The notes under the pieces: generated by a model
Told to the model about the DNA's origin: nothing
What the model saw: only the letters and a program-made list of their open reading frames with translations
Databases searched by the model: none
DNA from: JTS-RE37 sp041743425
Lineage (GTDB): Bacteria > Bacteroidota > Bacteroidia > Flavobacteriales > Flavobacteriaceae
NCBI GenBank assembly: GCA_041743425.1
Contig: JBGTMS010000037.1
Coordinates: 1-33,547 of the forward strand
Direction: 5' to 3'
DNA: 33,547 nt
Position numbers and translations under genes: made by a program
In this document: piece by piece, positions 7,081 through 14,844 of the stretch
Numbering within the stretch: position 1 is the stretch's first letter
How the letters are laid out: the number at the start of each line of letters is the position of its first letter

Positions 7081-9252
7081 ATGAGTGCCATTTCCAATAA
7101 AACGTTGCAGGACCTTGAATTTCCAAAGGTACTCGAACAGCTTTCCGGGTACTGTAGGACCCTCCCCGGAAAGGAAATGGCCCTGAGCCTTTCTCCCTTC
7201 ACGAACTGGGATGTTCTAAAAATGAGTTTAGGACAAACCATGGAATACCTTTTGTCCATCACCAGTGTGAACCACTTACCGGCAAATGAATTTGACGATA
7301 TCCGTGAATCGCTTAAGATTCTGAAAATTGATAACACCACCTTGGAGCCGGACAGCTTAAAAAAAATATTGTATATCTGTAATACAGTTAAAAACCAAAA
7401 AGGTTTTTTAAGAAAGTTCAGGAGCTACTACCCTCTTTTATCGGAATTCGCAGATACGGTGGAGGAAGAGGCGGTCATCCCGCAGCTGATAGATAAAGTG
7501 ATTGACAGATTCGGGGACATCAGAGACGATGCATCAGTTAAACTCCTGGATATCCGCAGGAGGATACAACAGGTCAGGGCTAAGAGCAACCAGGGTTTTG
7601 AAGCCGCTTTAGGTACTTATCAGGCGCTGGATTATTTGGATGAAATCAGGGAATCAGTCGTTGAGAACCGACGGGTGCTCGCCGTAAAAGCCATGTACCG
7701 CAAAAAAGTGAAGGGGGCAGTAATGGGAGCCTCCCGAACCGGGAGCATTGTGTATATGGAGCCGGACGCCTCGGTAAGGTTCGGCAGGGAACTCCAGCAT
7801 CTGGAATTGGATGAAGAAGAGGAGATCCGGCGTATTCTTAGAGAACTCACGGCGGGACTGCGGCCATTCGCGGGTCTTCTCCAAAACTATCAGGACTTCC
7901 TGACCGGGATGGACCTCACTGCTGCAAAGGCGTACTACGCATCTGAAATGAATGCTGTATTGCCGGAAATCACCAAAGAGAAAATATTGTATCTCAGAGA
8001 TGCGCTGCACCCTCTGTTATATATGGCAAACCGATTGATCAACAAAAAAACCCACCCTCAGACTATCGATTTACACGAAGGGAATAGGATCATTGTCATC
8101 TCCGGACCCAACGCAGGGGGAAAAAGTATCACCCTGAAAACCATTGGCCTGCTCCAGGTGATGCTCCAAAGTGGCCTGCTGATTCCAGTACACGAAAGAA
8201 GTTGCTGCTCCTTTTTTGAGCAGATTCTCAGTGATATAGGCGACAATCAATCCATAGAAAATCACCTGAGCACTTACAGTTACCGGTTGAAGAATATGCA
8301 GCGGTTCTTAAAGAAGTGCAACGACCAGACTTTGTTTCTGATTGACGAATTCGGAACGGGAAGTGATCCGGAACTGGGTGGTGCGCTGGCTGAAGCTTTT
8401 CTCGAAGTATTCTACGAATGTGGTTCTTACGGTGTAATCACTACACACTATGCCAATCTGAAGGCGCTTGCCGATGAGCTGCCGCATGCAGCCAATGCGA
8501 ACATGTTATTCGACCGCGACACCCTGGAACCTGCTTTTAAACTGATTCTTGGTGAAGCCGGAAGTTCCTTTACTTTCGAAGTGGCTCAGAAAAATGGAAT
8601 TCCCTTTAGCCTGATCAATAAGGCAAGGAAAAAAATATCCCAGGGCAAAGTCCGCTTTGACGCTACCATTGCCAGACTACAGGAGGAACGCAGTAAGATG
8701 ACCGCTACCGGATCCAGGCTTAAGGAAGAGGAAATGAAGGCACGAGAGGAAGCAACCAAACTTGAAGCCCTCAATTCCAGGATCAAATCAAAACTTGAGA
8801 ATTACCAGGAGTTGTACGATCACAATCAACGGATGATCTACCTGGGGAATAAAATGAACCTGGCCGCGGAAAAATATTTTTACGACAAGAAAAAGCGGCC
8901 TCTGATCTCAGAGTTGCTTAGGCTGGTAGAGCAGGAGAACAGCAAACGCGGTAAAAAATCGCCCCAGGAATCCAGAGAGGCGATGGAAAAAAAAGCGGAA
9001 GTGGCCCTCGAAGTTGAAAAGGAAGTAAAAGTAATAAGGAAGCAGAAAAAAGTTAGCGGAAAAGGAAAGCTGACTTCAAAAGACGCGGCTGCAAGGCCGG
9101 TCTTTAAGATTGGGGACCGTGTCCGGTTAACCGATGGAAAAGCGGTTGGAAGCATAGACAGCCTGGAAAAGAATAAGGCCATTGTAAATTATGGGATTTT
9201 CACCACCAATGTCAGCGTAGACCAGCTTGAACTGGTGGCCGCAGCTAAGTAA
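7081..9252 (+). CDS. mutS2: MutS2-type DNA-binding ATPase lacking the Smr domain
   Basis: 723 residues. The N-terminal clamp/core (about 1-310) begins NKTLQDLEFPKVLEQL as in MutS2. The ABC-type ATPase has Walker A GPNAGGKS at 342-349, the signature region around SDIGDNQSIENHLSTYS, and Walker B LIDEFGTGSDP from residue 420. A long coiled coil (about 530-620) follows, then a Lys-rich linker. The C-terminus ends in a small beta domain (KIGDRVRLTDGKAVGSI) and then stops. MutS2 of Firmicutes and Helicobacter carries about 80 further residues, the Smr nuclease, absent here; the same short form is usual in flavobacteria as far as I know. It should bind branched DNA or collided ribosomes, not mismatches. 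Start supported by a promoter 20 nt upstream. Confidence 0.92.
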   Translation: MSAISNKTLQDLEFPKVLEQLSGYCRTLPGKEMALSLSPFTNWDVLKMSLGQTMEYLLSITSVNHLPANEFDDIRESLKILKIDNTTLEPDSLKKILYICNTVKNQKGFLRKFRSYYPLLSEFADTVEEEAVIPQLIDKVIDRFGDIRDDASVKLLDIRRRIQQVRAKSNQGFEAALGTYQALDYLDEIRESVVENRRVLAVKAMYRKKVKGAVMGASRTGSIVYMEPDASVRFGRELQHLELDEEEEIRRILRELTAGLRPFAGLLQNYQDFLTGMDLTAAKAYYASEMNAVLPEITKEKILYLRDALHPLLYMANRLINKKTHPQTIDLHEGNRIIVISGPNAGGKSITLKTIGLLQVMLQSGLLIPVHERSCCSFFEQILSDIGDNQSIENHLSTYSYRLKNMQRFLKKCNDQTLFLIDEFGTGSDPELGGALAEAFLEVFYECGSYGVITTHYANLKALADELPHAANANMLFDRDTLEPAFKLILGEAGSSFTFEVAQKNGIPFSLINKARKKISQGKVRFDATIARLQEERSKMTATGSRLKEEEMKAREEATKLEALNSRIKSKLENYQELYDHNQRMIYLGNKMNLAAEKYFYDKKKRPLISELLRLVEQENSKRGKKSPQESREAMEKKAEVALEVEKEVKVIRKQKKVSGKGKLTSKDAAARPVFKIGDRVRLTDGKAVGSIDSLEKNKAIVNYGIFTTNVSVDQLELVAAAK

Positions 9253-9290
9253 ATACCTGGCCAGAAACCGATAAATTGCCTTAGGGGTCG

Positions 9291-9298
9291 TATCTTTG
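9291..9298 (+). promoter_or_regulatory. -7 promoter element of the DCC-family gene
   Basis: TATCTTTG, an exact TAnnTTTG match, 47 nt before the ATG at 9346. No -33 element at the correct spacing was seen. Confidence 0.45.
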
Positions 9299-9345
9299 CA
9301 AACCACTTATGCCACTGTCAAGGTTGGCAAAAGTCCGCCTCTTTT

Positions 9346-9759
9346 ATGGAACTACCTTTAAATAAAAAAATCATCCTATTTGACGGCGTTTGCAATCTCT
9401 GCAACCGAGCCGTTCAATTTATTATCCGGAAGGACCGTAAAGACCAGTTCCGCTTCGCTTCGCTGCAGAGCGAGAGTGGGATGGCTCTCTTACATGCCCG
9501 ACGTATTGACACCTCGAAGATTGATTCTATGATCCTGATAGAGCCCAATGTTGCGTACTATACTAAGTCGACTGCGGCCATTGAAATCGGGAAGTCATTT
9601 GGCGGCGGCTGGAAATTGCTGGGGCTTTTTGAATGGATTCCTCCCGGAATCCGTGACGCCATCTATGATCTGGTTGCCAAAAGGCGGTACCGGTGGTTCG
9701 GAAAGCGGGAAGATTGTATGATCCCTACTCCGGATTTGAAAGCGAAATTCCTGGATTAA
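9346..9759 (+). CDS. Thiol-disulfide oxidoreductase, DCC family (DUF393)
   Basis: 137 residues, a typical full-length member. The defining motif FDGVCNLCNRAV lies at 12-23, with a CxxC pair at Cys16 and Cys19. RDQFRFASLQS-type and STAAIEIGKSFGG-type segments follow, then a PPGIRDAIYDLVAKRRYRWFG region and a Cys near the end (EDCMIP). The family has a thioredoxin-like fold and is named for the DxxCxxC motif. The in vivo partner is unknown. No signal peptide, so cytosolic. It follows mutS2 after 93 nt but has its own -7 element. Confidence 0.93.
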   Translation: MELPLNKKIILFDGVCNLCNRAVQFIIRKDRKDQFRFASLQSESGMALLHARRIDTSKIDSMILIEPNVAYYTKSTAAIEIGKSFGGGWKLLGLFEWIPPGIRDAIYDLVAKRRYRWFGKREDCMIPTPDLKAKFLD

Positions 9760-9806
9760 GGGTTCCCTTGCAAAAAACCATGACGGCCTCCTGCTATGCA
9801 ATTAAT

Positions 9807-10847
9807 TTATAAAGTGGCAAGTCGGCTGTTGAACAGATAGTCGGAATACAAGTTGTTGTAGTGTACCTTTTTTTCAATGGATTTAATAACTTCAGCGGAA
9901 AAATCGACCTGATACATTTTGGCCATCACATTCAATCCTCCAGGGCTGAAGACATTGATCTCCATTAATTTATCCCCCACAATATCAATCCCGACCAGGA
10001 ACATTCCATCCTGAACAAGTTTGGGTCTCACAATTTCTGCAAGCTCGAGGATTGTGTCAGACATTTTTACTTTTTGTGGCTTTCCGCCGGCATGGATATT
10101 ACTGCGAATATCGCCGGAAGCATTGACCCTCTGCATCATGGCATACTGACCATCTACCTTCAAGGGTTCACCATTCATCAGGAATAAACGGGTATCCCCG
10201 TTTTTGGCGTCAGCGAGGTATTCCTGAGCAATAACAAAGCCATCCCTGTTGATTGCATCAATGGTTTGGGTTAGATTGTGTTCGTTCTTTTTATCCATCA
10301 TAAACACATTGGTTCCACCAGAACCCTGTAATGGTTTGAGGATCATTTTCTGCTTCTGTTCCTTAAAGAATTCCTTGATTTCTTCGTGATCTCTGGTGAT
10401 GATGGTTGCCGGTCGCAGCACTTCCGGAAAATGCTGGAAGTACATTTTATTAACAGCTCCGGCCAGACTGCTGGGGTGATTGAGTACAAGTACCCCGTCT
10501 CTCATCGCTATTTCACCAAAAATAAAAGCCGCGTTCTGAGCCCAATCCCTTTCATTGATCTCATCGGAAGGATTATTCCTTAAAAAGAGGACATCGAGAT
10601 CTTCAGAAGTGATCCTGGTAAACGGCTCCTGCTGAACAGCTTTAAAATAGGTTTCAGGGGTGTTGAAATTCTTATCTGTAATGGTTTTACAACGGGCCGA
10701 AAGATGGCCGTCCGAGGCATACGCCAATTCTCCGATTCCTATAAAGTAAACCTCATGATCCCGCTTATAGGCGGCATAACCAAGGGCAGGAGTTGTATAA
10801 TTTGGCTTCTCGGTTGCGTGATCGTTAATTATAAATGCGATTTTCAT
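9807..10847 (-). CDS. Glutathione-synthetase-like ATP-grasp ligase (second copy in cluster)
   Basis: 346 residues. N-terminal substrate domain about 1-130 (KIAFIINDH start; LRNNP at 89-93). The ATP-grasp domain follows: MILKPLQGSGGTNV from 168, the nucleotide loop; QEYLADAKNGDTR at 208-220; NGEPL; RSNIHAGG at 248-255; and EINVFSPGG at 296-304, with the Mg-binding Glu and Asn. These match GshB of E. coli feature by feature (KPLxGxGG, GDKR, GEP, NLAAGG, EINVTSP). Family chemistry is ATP-driven joining of an acyl group to an amine, usually an amino acid onto a peptide. No gamma-glutamylcysteine ligase gene is present, so true glutathione synthesis is not supported. It differs clearly from the first copy, so this is an old duplication. 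Last gene of the cluster, 126 nt after the QEGLA gene. Confidence 0.88.
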   Translation of the reverse strand: MKIAFIINDHATEKPNYTTPALGYAAYKRDHEVYFIGIGELAYASDGHLSARCKTITDKNFNTPETYFKAVQQEPFTRITSEDLDVLFLRNNPSDEINERDWAQNAAFIFGEIAMRDGVLVLNHPSSLAGAVNKMYFQHFPEVLRPATIITRDHEEIKEFFKEQKQKMILKPLQGSGGTNVFMMDKKNEHNLTQTIDAINRDGFVIAQEYLADAKNGDTRLFLMNGEPLKVDGQYAMMQRVNASGDIRSNIHAGGKPQKVKMSDTILELAEIVRPKLVQDGMFLVGIDIVGDKLMEINVFSPGGLNVMAKMYQVDFSAEVIKSIEKKVHYNNLYSDYLFNSRLATL

Positions 10848-10911
10848 GGAGACGCGGTTTTCGGACGCTTTCGGAGGGGCTTATGCGCTCCCGTTGTCCG
10901 GCATTAAAAGG

Positions 10912-10941
10912 GAAATGTAAGAATTAAAATGATTTATCATT
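10912..10941. repeat. Inverted repeat and weak promoter-like element before the last cluster gene
   Basis: AATGAT-TT-ATCATT is a perfect inverted repeat at 10928-10941. Just downstream on the minus strand lies TACATTTC (10919 to 10912), one base off TAnnTTTG. This could be an operator beside a separate promoter for the second ATP-grasp gene, but both are short and may be chance. Confidence 0.3.
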
Positions 10942-10956
10942 GGTTGTTTTTTGACT

Positions 10957-10973
10957 CATATGCCGAGCATATG
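10957..10973 (-). repeat. Hairpin right after the QEGLA gene stop codon
   Basis: CATATGC, a 3-nt loop and GCATATG form a perfect 7-bp stem that abuts the TAG stop at 10974-10976. On the minus strand it is followed by AGTCAAAAAA, not a U run, so it is not an intrinsic terminator. It could protect the upstream mRNA end or mark a processing site. Confidence 0.5.
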
Positions 10974-12797
10974 CTAATCCAACAACTGGGTAACCTCCAA
11001 GCCATTTACAATAAGCTTGAGCCTGGCTTTCACTTCGGGTCTTTCAAGGTACTGTGGCAATTTAGGGGGATTCAGCACCTTCCTATGCAATAATTCTTCG
11101 ATAAGAGAAATATGGTTGACATTGAATTTCCCCGTATAGAGTATATCCAGATCCCCTCCGTTTCGGAGATAATTCAGGATATTGACCAGGCCGGCAAGGT
11201 AAACCGCGTCTTTTGTGAGGCCACCTCCCCGATAAATACGCATTGTGACATAATAGGCCCTGTAGGGCACAAAATGATGAACTTCACGGAGCAAGTGAAA
11301 AGTTTCGAGAAAACTGGCGCCCAGCACCAAAGATTCGGCCGCGATCACCCGTGCCGCGAGCAGGCGGAGGCGGTTGATAGTCAATCCTCCCACCAGGTAC
11401 TCCGACAAAACAGCCAGCCCTTCCTGAAGCTGATCATAGCCGGCAAATCCTGCGTACATCTGCTTGAGCGGCTGATTCCGGCCGTTGCAGTAAGTGAGAA
11501 TATGGGTACTTATCTCGTGTTGCAACAGGGCGTCGCATCTAGATTGATCCATGGATAACTGATCACTTATAAGCAAGTTGGTCTTAGAAACCATAATCCC
11601 AACCACATCTTCCCGTATTTCCTGAGATAATTTCAGTTTTGGAAATTGCTTCTGGTAATAGTTGATGAGTTGCTGAGAACGTTCAGCAAACTCATAACAG
11701 TTATAGCGGGGTACCTCTCCAGGTGGTACTCCCTTCGGATATTTACTGAGGATGGCTTTGGCGGCATCAATTGTTTCCTTCGAAATTTTTCCATAAATGC
11801 TTTCCCCTATGAACCTGAAATTATCAGTACCACGTTCTTCGAGCATCGTGAGTTGTTTCTCAATTTCCCGCCGTTTGTCCCTGAAAATAAAGGCCAGGGT
11901 GGGATCTTCGACCTGATCAATGGGGATATCAAACAATTTCCTTTTTTTAACTTCAGGATCAATTGTAATTAATCGGTATTTGAAGGCGGGCGGTTGGGTA
12001 AAATTATTTTCCTGAAATTTCTTCCATTCCGAATTGCTGTTTACCGGAGTTGTTCTCAGAAGAAAGGACATCCCTTCGGAAATCCTGGCCAGCTCCCGGT
12101 CTGCCCTGAGTGTGATCTTGTCCAGGTGCGTTTTCCCGAGCATTAAATAATGGTGAAAGGGATTTGCTGTCTGTACCCTAATAAATTCGTACGCTGCCCT
12201 TTTGATGATTTCGGAAAAACGGGTATAGAATTTCCGGTAGAATAGGGAGTATATTTCCGATTCCTCCGGCTGTTCATAAATAGTGGGAACGGCTATCCCT
12301 AGGACCAGGCAGCCGCTGAGCTTTAATTTATCGACGGAAAGCAAAGGCTGCAAATGATCAGGGTTCCGGACATCCGACGACACCACTTTGGCGGATATCT
12401 CAGGATAAATGACCTTTAATTCATCAAATCCCTGCTTTAAGGCGGCAATAGTAGCCGGCGCTTTGCCCTTTGGACCAAAGATCCGGAACAAGGCCTTGTG
12501 ATCTTCACGTAGCGGCCACATTTCAAGGATCAGGAAGGCGTTTAACTTGGTGGACACCGTATTTGAAATCTCAACCAGTAATTCGGAGATTTCCTCTTTA
12601 CTGTCAACAATAATATAGGAAGCCTGCGTCTTCAGTAAACCGGCAAAATAACTCTGGTACTCGGTAAACCGGTATACGCATATATAAGGCATCAGCTTAT
12701 CCATATGGAGGATACCCTGCTCCCCGAGTAATTCGGTTACAGGCTTTTCCTCAGCCAGTTGCCGGCATACACCTTGTATAAACTGCTGCTCAATCAT
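10974..12797 (-). CDS. DUF1704 / QEGLA-motif zinc metallopeptidase (MATCAP-like fold)
   Basis: 607 residues. Annotation pipelines call this family 'flavohemoglobin expression-modulating QEGLA motif protein'. The active-site region is clear: HEISTH at 427-432 (HExxxH zinc motif) and QEGLAVLSEYL from 458, whose Glu459 would be the third zinc ligand. The eukaryotic relatives (MATCAP/TMCP) share HExxxH and EEGLA and are carboxypeptidases that remove C-terminal residues from tubulin. A long N-terminal region (1-300) precedes the peptidase. No signal peptide, so cytosolic. The start overlaps the stop of the upstream amidohydrolase gene by 4 nt (ATGA), which implies translational coupling. Substrate unknown; I infer a peptide or protein tail made by the neighbouring ligases. 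Confidence 0.92.
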   Translation of the reverse strand: MIEQQFIQGVCRQLAEEKPVTELLGEQGILHMDKLMPYICVYRFTEYQSYFAGLLKTQASYIIVDSKEEISELLVEISNTVSTKLNAFLILEMWPLREDHKALFRIFGPKGKAPATIAALKQGFDELKVIYPEISAKVVSSDVRNPDHLQPLLSVDKLKLSGCLVLGIAVPTIYEQPEESEIYSLFYRKFYTRFSEIIKRAAYEFIRVQTANPFHHYLMLGKTHLDKITLRADRELARISEGMSFLLRTTPVNSNSEWKKFQENNFTQPPAFKYRLITIDPEVKKRKLFDIPIDQVEDPTLAFIFRDKRREIEKQLTMLEERGTDNFRFIGESIYGKISKETIDAAKAILSKYPKGVPPGEVPRYNCYEFAERSQQLINYYQKQFPKLKLSQEIREDVVGIMVSKTNLLISDQLSMDQSRCDALLQHEISTHILTYCNGRNQPLKQMYAGFAGYDQLQEGLAVLSEYLVGGLTINRLRLLAARVIAAESLVLGASFLETFHLLREVHHFVPYRAYYVTMRIYRGGGLTKDAVYLAGLVNILNYLRNGGDLDILYTGKFNVNHISLIEELLHRKVLNPPKLPQYLERPEVKARLKLIVNGLEVTQLLD

Positions 12798-13621
12798 ATC
12801 CTGGACTCATTAAATTCCTCCGCCAGGCGCGGTATCAGGATGTTAAGTTGTGACGCAACCGCGTGTACAACTTCAGGATAAATAATTCCGGAGGTCTCGT
12901 CACAATAGACCTTCGCAATTTCAGTGGCAAGTACCAGCGAATCAGAAAATTCCTTGGTGAGGAATTTTAAGAAATAACCATTCCCCTGAAAAGTATTATT
13001 TATGGCGGCCGTTTCCGGGATACCGTGCGGTAGTTTTAGGGAACTTAGTTTTTCGCACCAGGATTCAGCCAGCGAGCCAAATCGCCGGTTATCTATATTG
13101 GTGGTTCCCAGATTCCAGGTTGGTATTTCCCGATCCCAGCGGTGGCGGTTATAGCTGTGCATATCTATGATCAGCGCCTGACCGTATTTTTGTTCCATCC
13201 TGGCTACCAATGCGTGCAGGACCACATAAAATGTTTCATGTTTTTTAAGGCTGATCTGTCTTTCGGCATCAGACAAAGGCTGTTTCCATAATTTTTTCCC
13301 CCAGGCGTCGTCATAGATGGCGGCGGAGGGTTCCCTGTTCAGATCATACTCAAAGCGGCTGTCAAGGCCTGACATCACCATGGGATGTGCGGAGATCATT
13401 TCTCTTGTGCATGGGTCTTCTTCAAACCAGCGATCGTATTCTGTATGAAGGCAGCTGTCCCAAAGAGATTTTCTGAACTGGTGTCCGTCATGAACTGCAG
13501 CGCATAGATAGGGCGCAAAGTGCGCCACTTTTATCGTAAAGGAATAATCAGGTGAGACTGCCTCAAAGGGTATTTCTTCGGAAATACAATCCAGCATTTC
13601 CTGTATACTCAGTTTACGCAT
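12794..13621 (-). CDS. N-formylglutamate amidohydrolase-like zinc hydrolase
   Basis: 275 residues. Family motifs in order: AVHDGH at 42-47 (first zinc ligands), SRFEYDLNR ending at 96, DMHSYN at 153-158 (DxHS, zinc and catalytic), and LATEIAK at 231-237 with the expected Glu. True HutG-type enzymes release formate from N-formylglutamate in histidine breakdown, but no other hut gene is present. Here the gene lies between an ATP-grasp ligase (8-nt overlap) and a zinc peptidase (4-nt overlap), which suggests a role in trimming an amide made by the ligases. Cytosolic: no signal peptide. Fold and metal site are confident; the substrate is inferred only from context. Confidence 0.87.
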   Translation of the reverse strand: MRKLSIQEMLDCISEEIPFEAVSPDYSFTIKVAHFAPYLCAAVHDGHQFRKSLWDSCLHTEYDRWFEEDPCTREMISAHPMVMSGLDSRFEYDLNREPSAAIYDDAWGKKLWKQPLSDAERQISLKKHETFYVVLHALVARMEQKYGQALIIDMHSYNRHRWDREIPTWNLGTTNIDNRRFGSLAESWCEKLSSLKLPHGIPETAAINNTFQGNGYFLKFLTKEFSDSLVLATEIAKVYCDETSGIIYPEVVHAVASQLNILIPRLAEEFNESRI

Positions 13622-14645
13622 TTTCTACTTCATTTCTTAGCCTGGACCTCCTATCCAGTGCGTTTACATTATCCAATACGCGGGATTCAATAAAATCGAT
13701 GACTTTTGCCTGGATTTTGGTCTTATACACCTTGTTCATATAGCTGATACCTCCGGGTGACATGACATTTACTTCCACAAGTTTACCGCCAATCACATCT
13801 ATACCAACAAAATAGAGCCCATCCTTGACGAGTTTCGGACCAATCTGACGGCACAGGGCTTTTTCCTGCGTGGTTAATATGTGTTTGGCAACGGATCCGC
13901 CGGCCGAGATGTTGGAACGATGATCATTCGTGTCCGGGATGCGTCTCATGGCGCCAATGGGTTCTCCATTAAGCAACAAAATGCGCACATCTCCCTTTTC
14001 TGCCCCTTCGATATACTCCTGAAGAATGACATAATTTGAACTGCCATCCGCATTGCTGATATAGAAGTCCAGCAGGGATTTGACATTGGACATGGCCGAT
14101 TTTTCAATCAGGATGACCCCGGAACCTCCGAACCCGTTGAGAGGTTTCAGGATCATTTTATCAGAGGCTGATGCCTTGATCTGATCAATCAGGTATTTTT
14201 TGTTTTTTGACACATGCGTGATAGGAATGATATTATTATGGCTGTCTCCGAAAGCCGCTGTATAAAGCTTGTTATTCGCTTCGCGCATCCCCTGCAGAGA
14301 ATTAACAATAAATACATCATCCTTTACGGAATCCAGAAAATTAAGCATGATGGGATCAAGGGGCGGATTGGCACGCATGAAGATCACGTCAAACCCAGCC
14401 AACGGAAGCATTTCTTCCCTGGTGGTTGTCTGCTTGTAGAAACTTTTAATGCTTCCGGATACCTTGTCAGCCCGGTTGATTACAGTGCAAAACGCATTGG
14501 TAATGCTATTGCGAATGGTGAGGTTTGCCGGGGTACACAAGGCAACCCCGTGCTGCCGCCGCACACATTCATGTATCAATGTGAGACTGGTGTCCTTCTC
14601 CGGATTTATCTCCTCCCAGGGATACATTAAAAAGCAAATATTCAT
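13614..14645 (-). CDS. Glutathione-synthetase-like ATP-grasp ligase (first gene of cluster)
   Basis: 343 residues from the ATG at 14645. The longer frame (to 14753) adds 36 residues absent from the family, which begins MNICFLMYPW. The substrate domain (1-125) contains FMRANPPLDP at 89-98, the RxxPP-type motif of GshB. The ATP-grasp part has KPLNGFGGSGV at 167-177, LQEYIEGAEKGDVRI at 208-222, NGEPIGAMRRIP at 226-237, RSNISAGG at 243-250 and the Mg-binding EVNVMSPGG at 291-299. All key residues are present, so it should be active, joining an amino acid to a carboxylate. Its stop overlaps the start of the amidohydrolase gene by 8 nt. The sequence is closer to E. coli GshB than the second copy, yet no GshA partner is nearby. 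Confidence 0.88.
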   Translation of the reverse strand: MNICFLMYPWEEINPEKDTSLTLIHECVRRQHGVALCTPANLTIRNSITNAFCTVINRADKVSGSIKSFYKQTTTREEMLPLAGFDVIFMRANPPLDPIMLNFLDSVKDDVFIVNSLQGMREANNKLYTAAFGDSHNNIIPITHVSKNKKYLIDQIKASASDKMILKPLNGFGGSGVILIEKSAMSNVKSLLDFYISNADGSSNYVILQEYIEGAEKGDVRILLLNGEPIGAMRRIPDTNDHRSNISAGGSVAKHILTTQEKALCRQIGPKLVKDGLYFVGIDVIGGKLVEVNVMSPGGISYMNKVYKTKIQAKVIDFIESRVLDNVNALDRRSRLRNEVENA

Positions 14646-14687
14646 ACGATGCCATTTATTTTTAATTAGACAGCCAAATCCATTTTT

Positions 14688-14695
14688 GCAAGATA
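14688..14695 (-). promoter_or_regulatory. Possible -7 element of the ATP-grasp/QEGLA cluster
   Basis: On the minus strand TATCTTGC, a one-base-shorter form of TATCTTTGC, 43 nt before the ATG at 14645. The identical octamer occurs before the upstream symporter gene (16167 to 16160). Confidence 0.3.
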
Positions 14696-14844
14696 CCTGA
14701 TGTATCGCTGATAAGGTGGCCCCACCGGAATTATTCTTAACCTGAATTCCCACATCGCTCCTGCCAAAACTACCTACTGCAGCGACTGCTGACTGTCTCC
14801 TGCTTTTGATGATGTCAATAGTGGCCGAAGGAAGCGATCATATT

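Noticed and set aside
7654..8010. Antisense open frame inside mutS2 (and similar frames inside other genes)
   Set aside because: They lie wholly inside well-supported genes in another frame and show no family motif, signal peptide or promoter of their own.
12794..13621. Reading the amidohydrolase as HutG of a histidine-degradation operon
   Set aside because: No hutH, hutU or hutI is nearby, and the gene overlaps an ATP-grasp ligase and a DUF1704 peptidase, which points to another pathway.
9807..14645. Reading the cluster as plain glutathione synthesis
   Set aside because: No gamma-glutamylcysteine ligase is present, there are two different GshB-like genes, and the two hydrolases have no role in that pathway.
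14646..14753. 36-residue extension of the first ATP-grasp ligase
   Set aside because: Family members begin at MNICFLMYPW. The extension contains a promoter-like element and shows no conserved feature.
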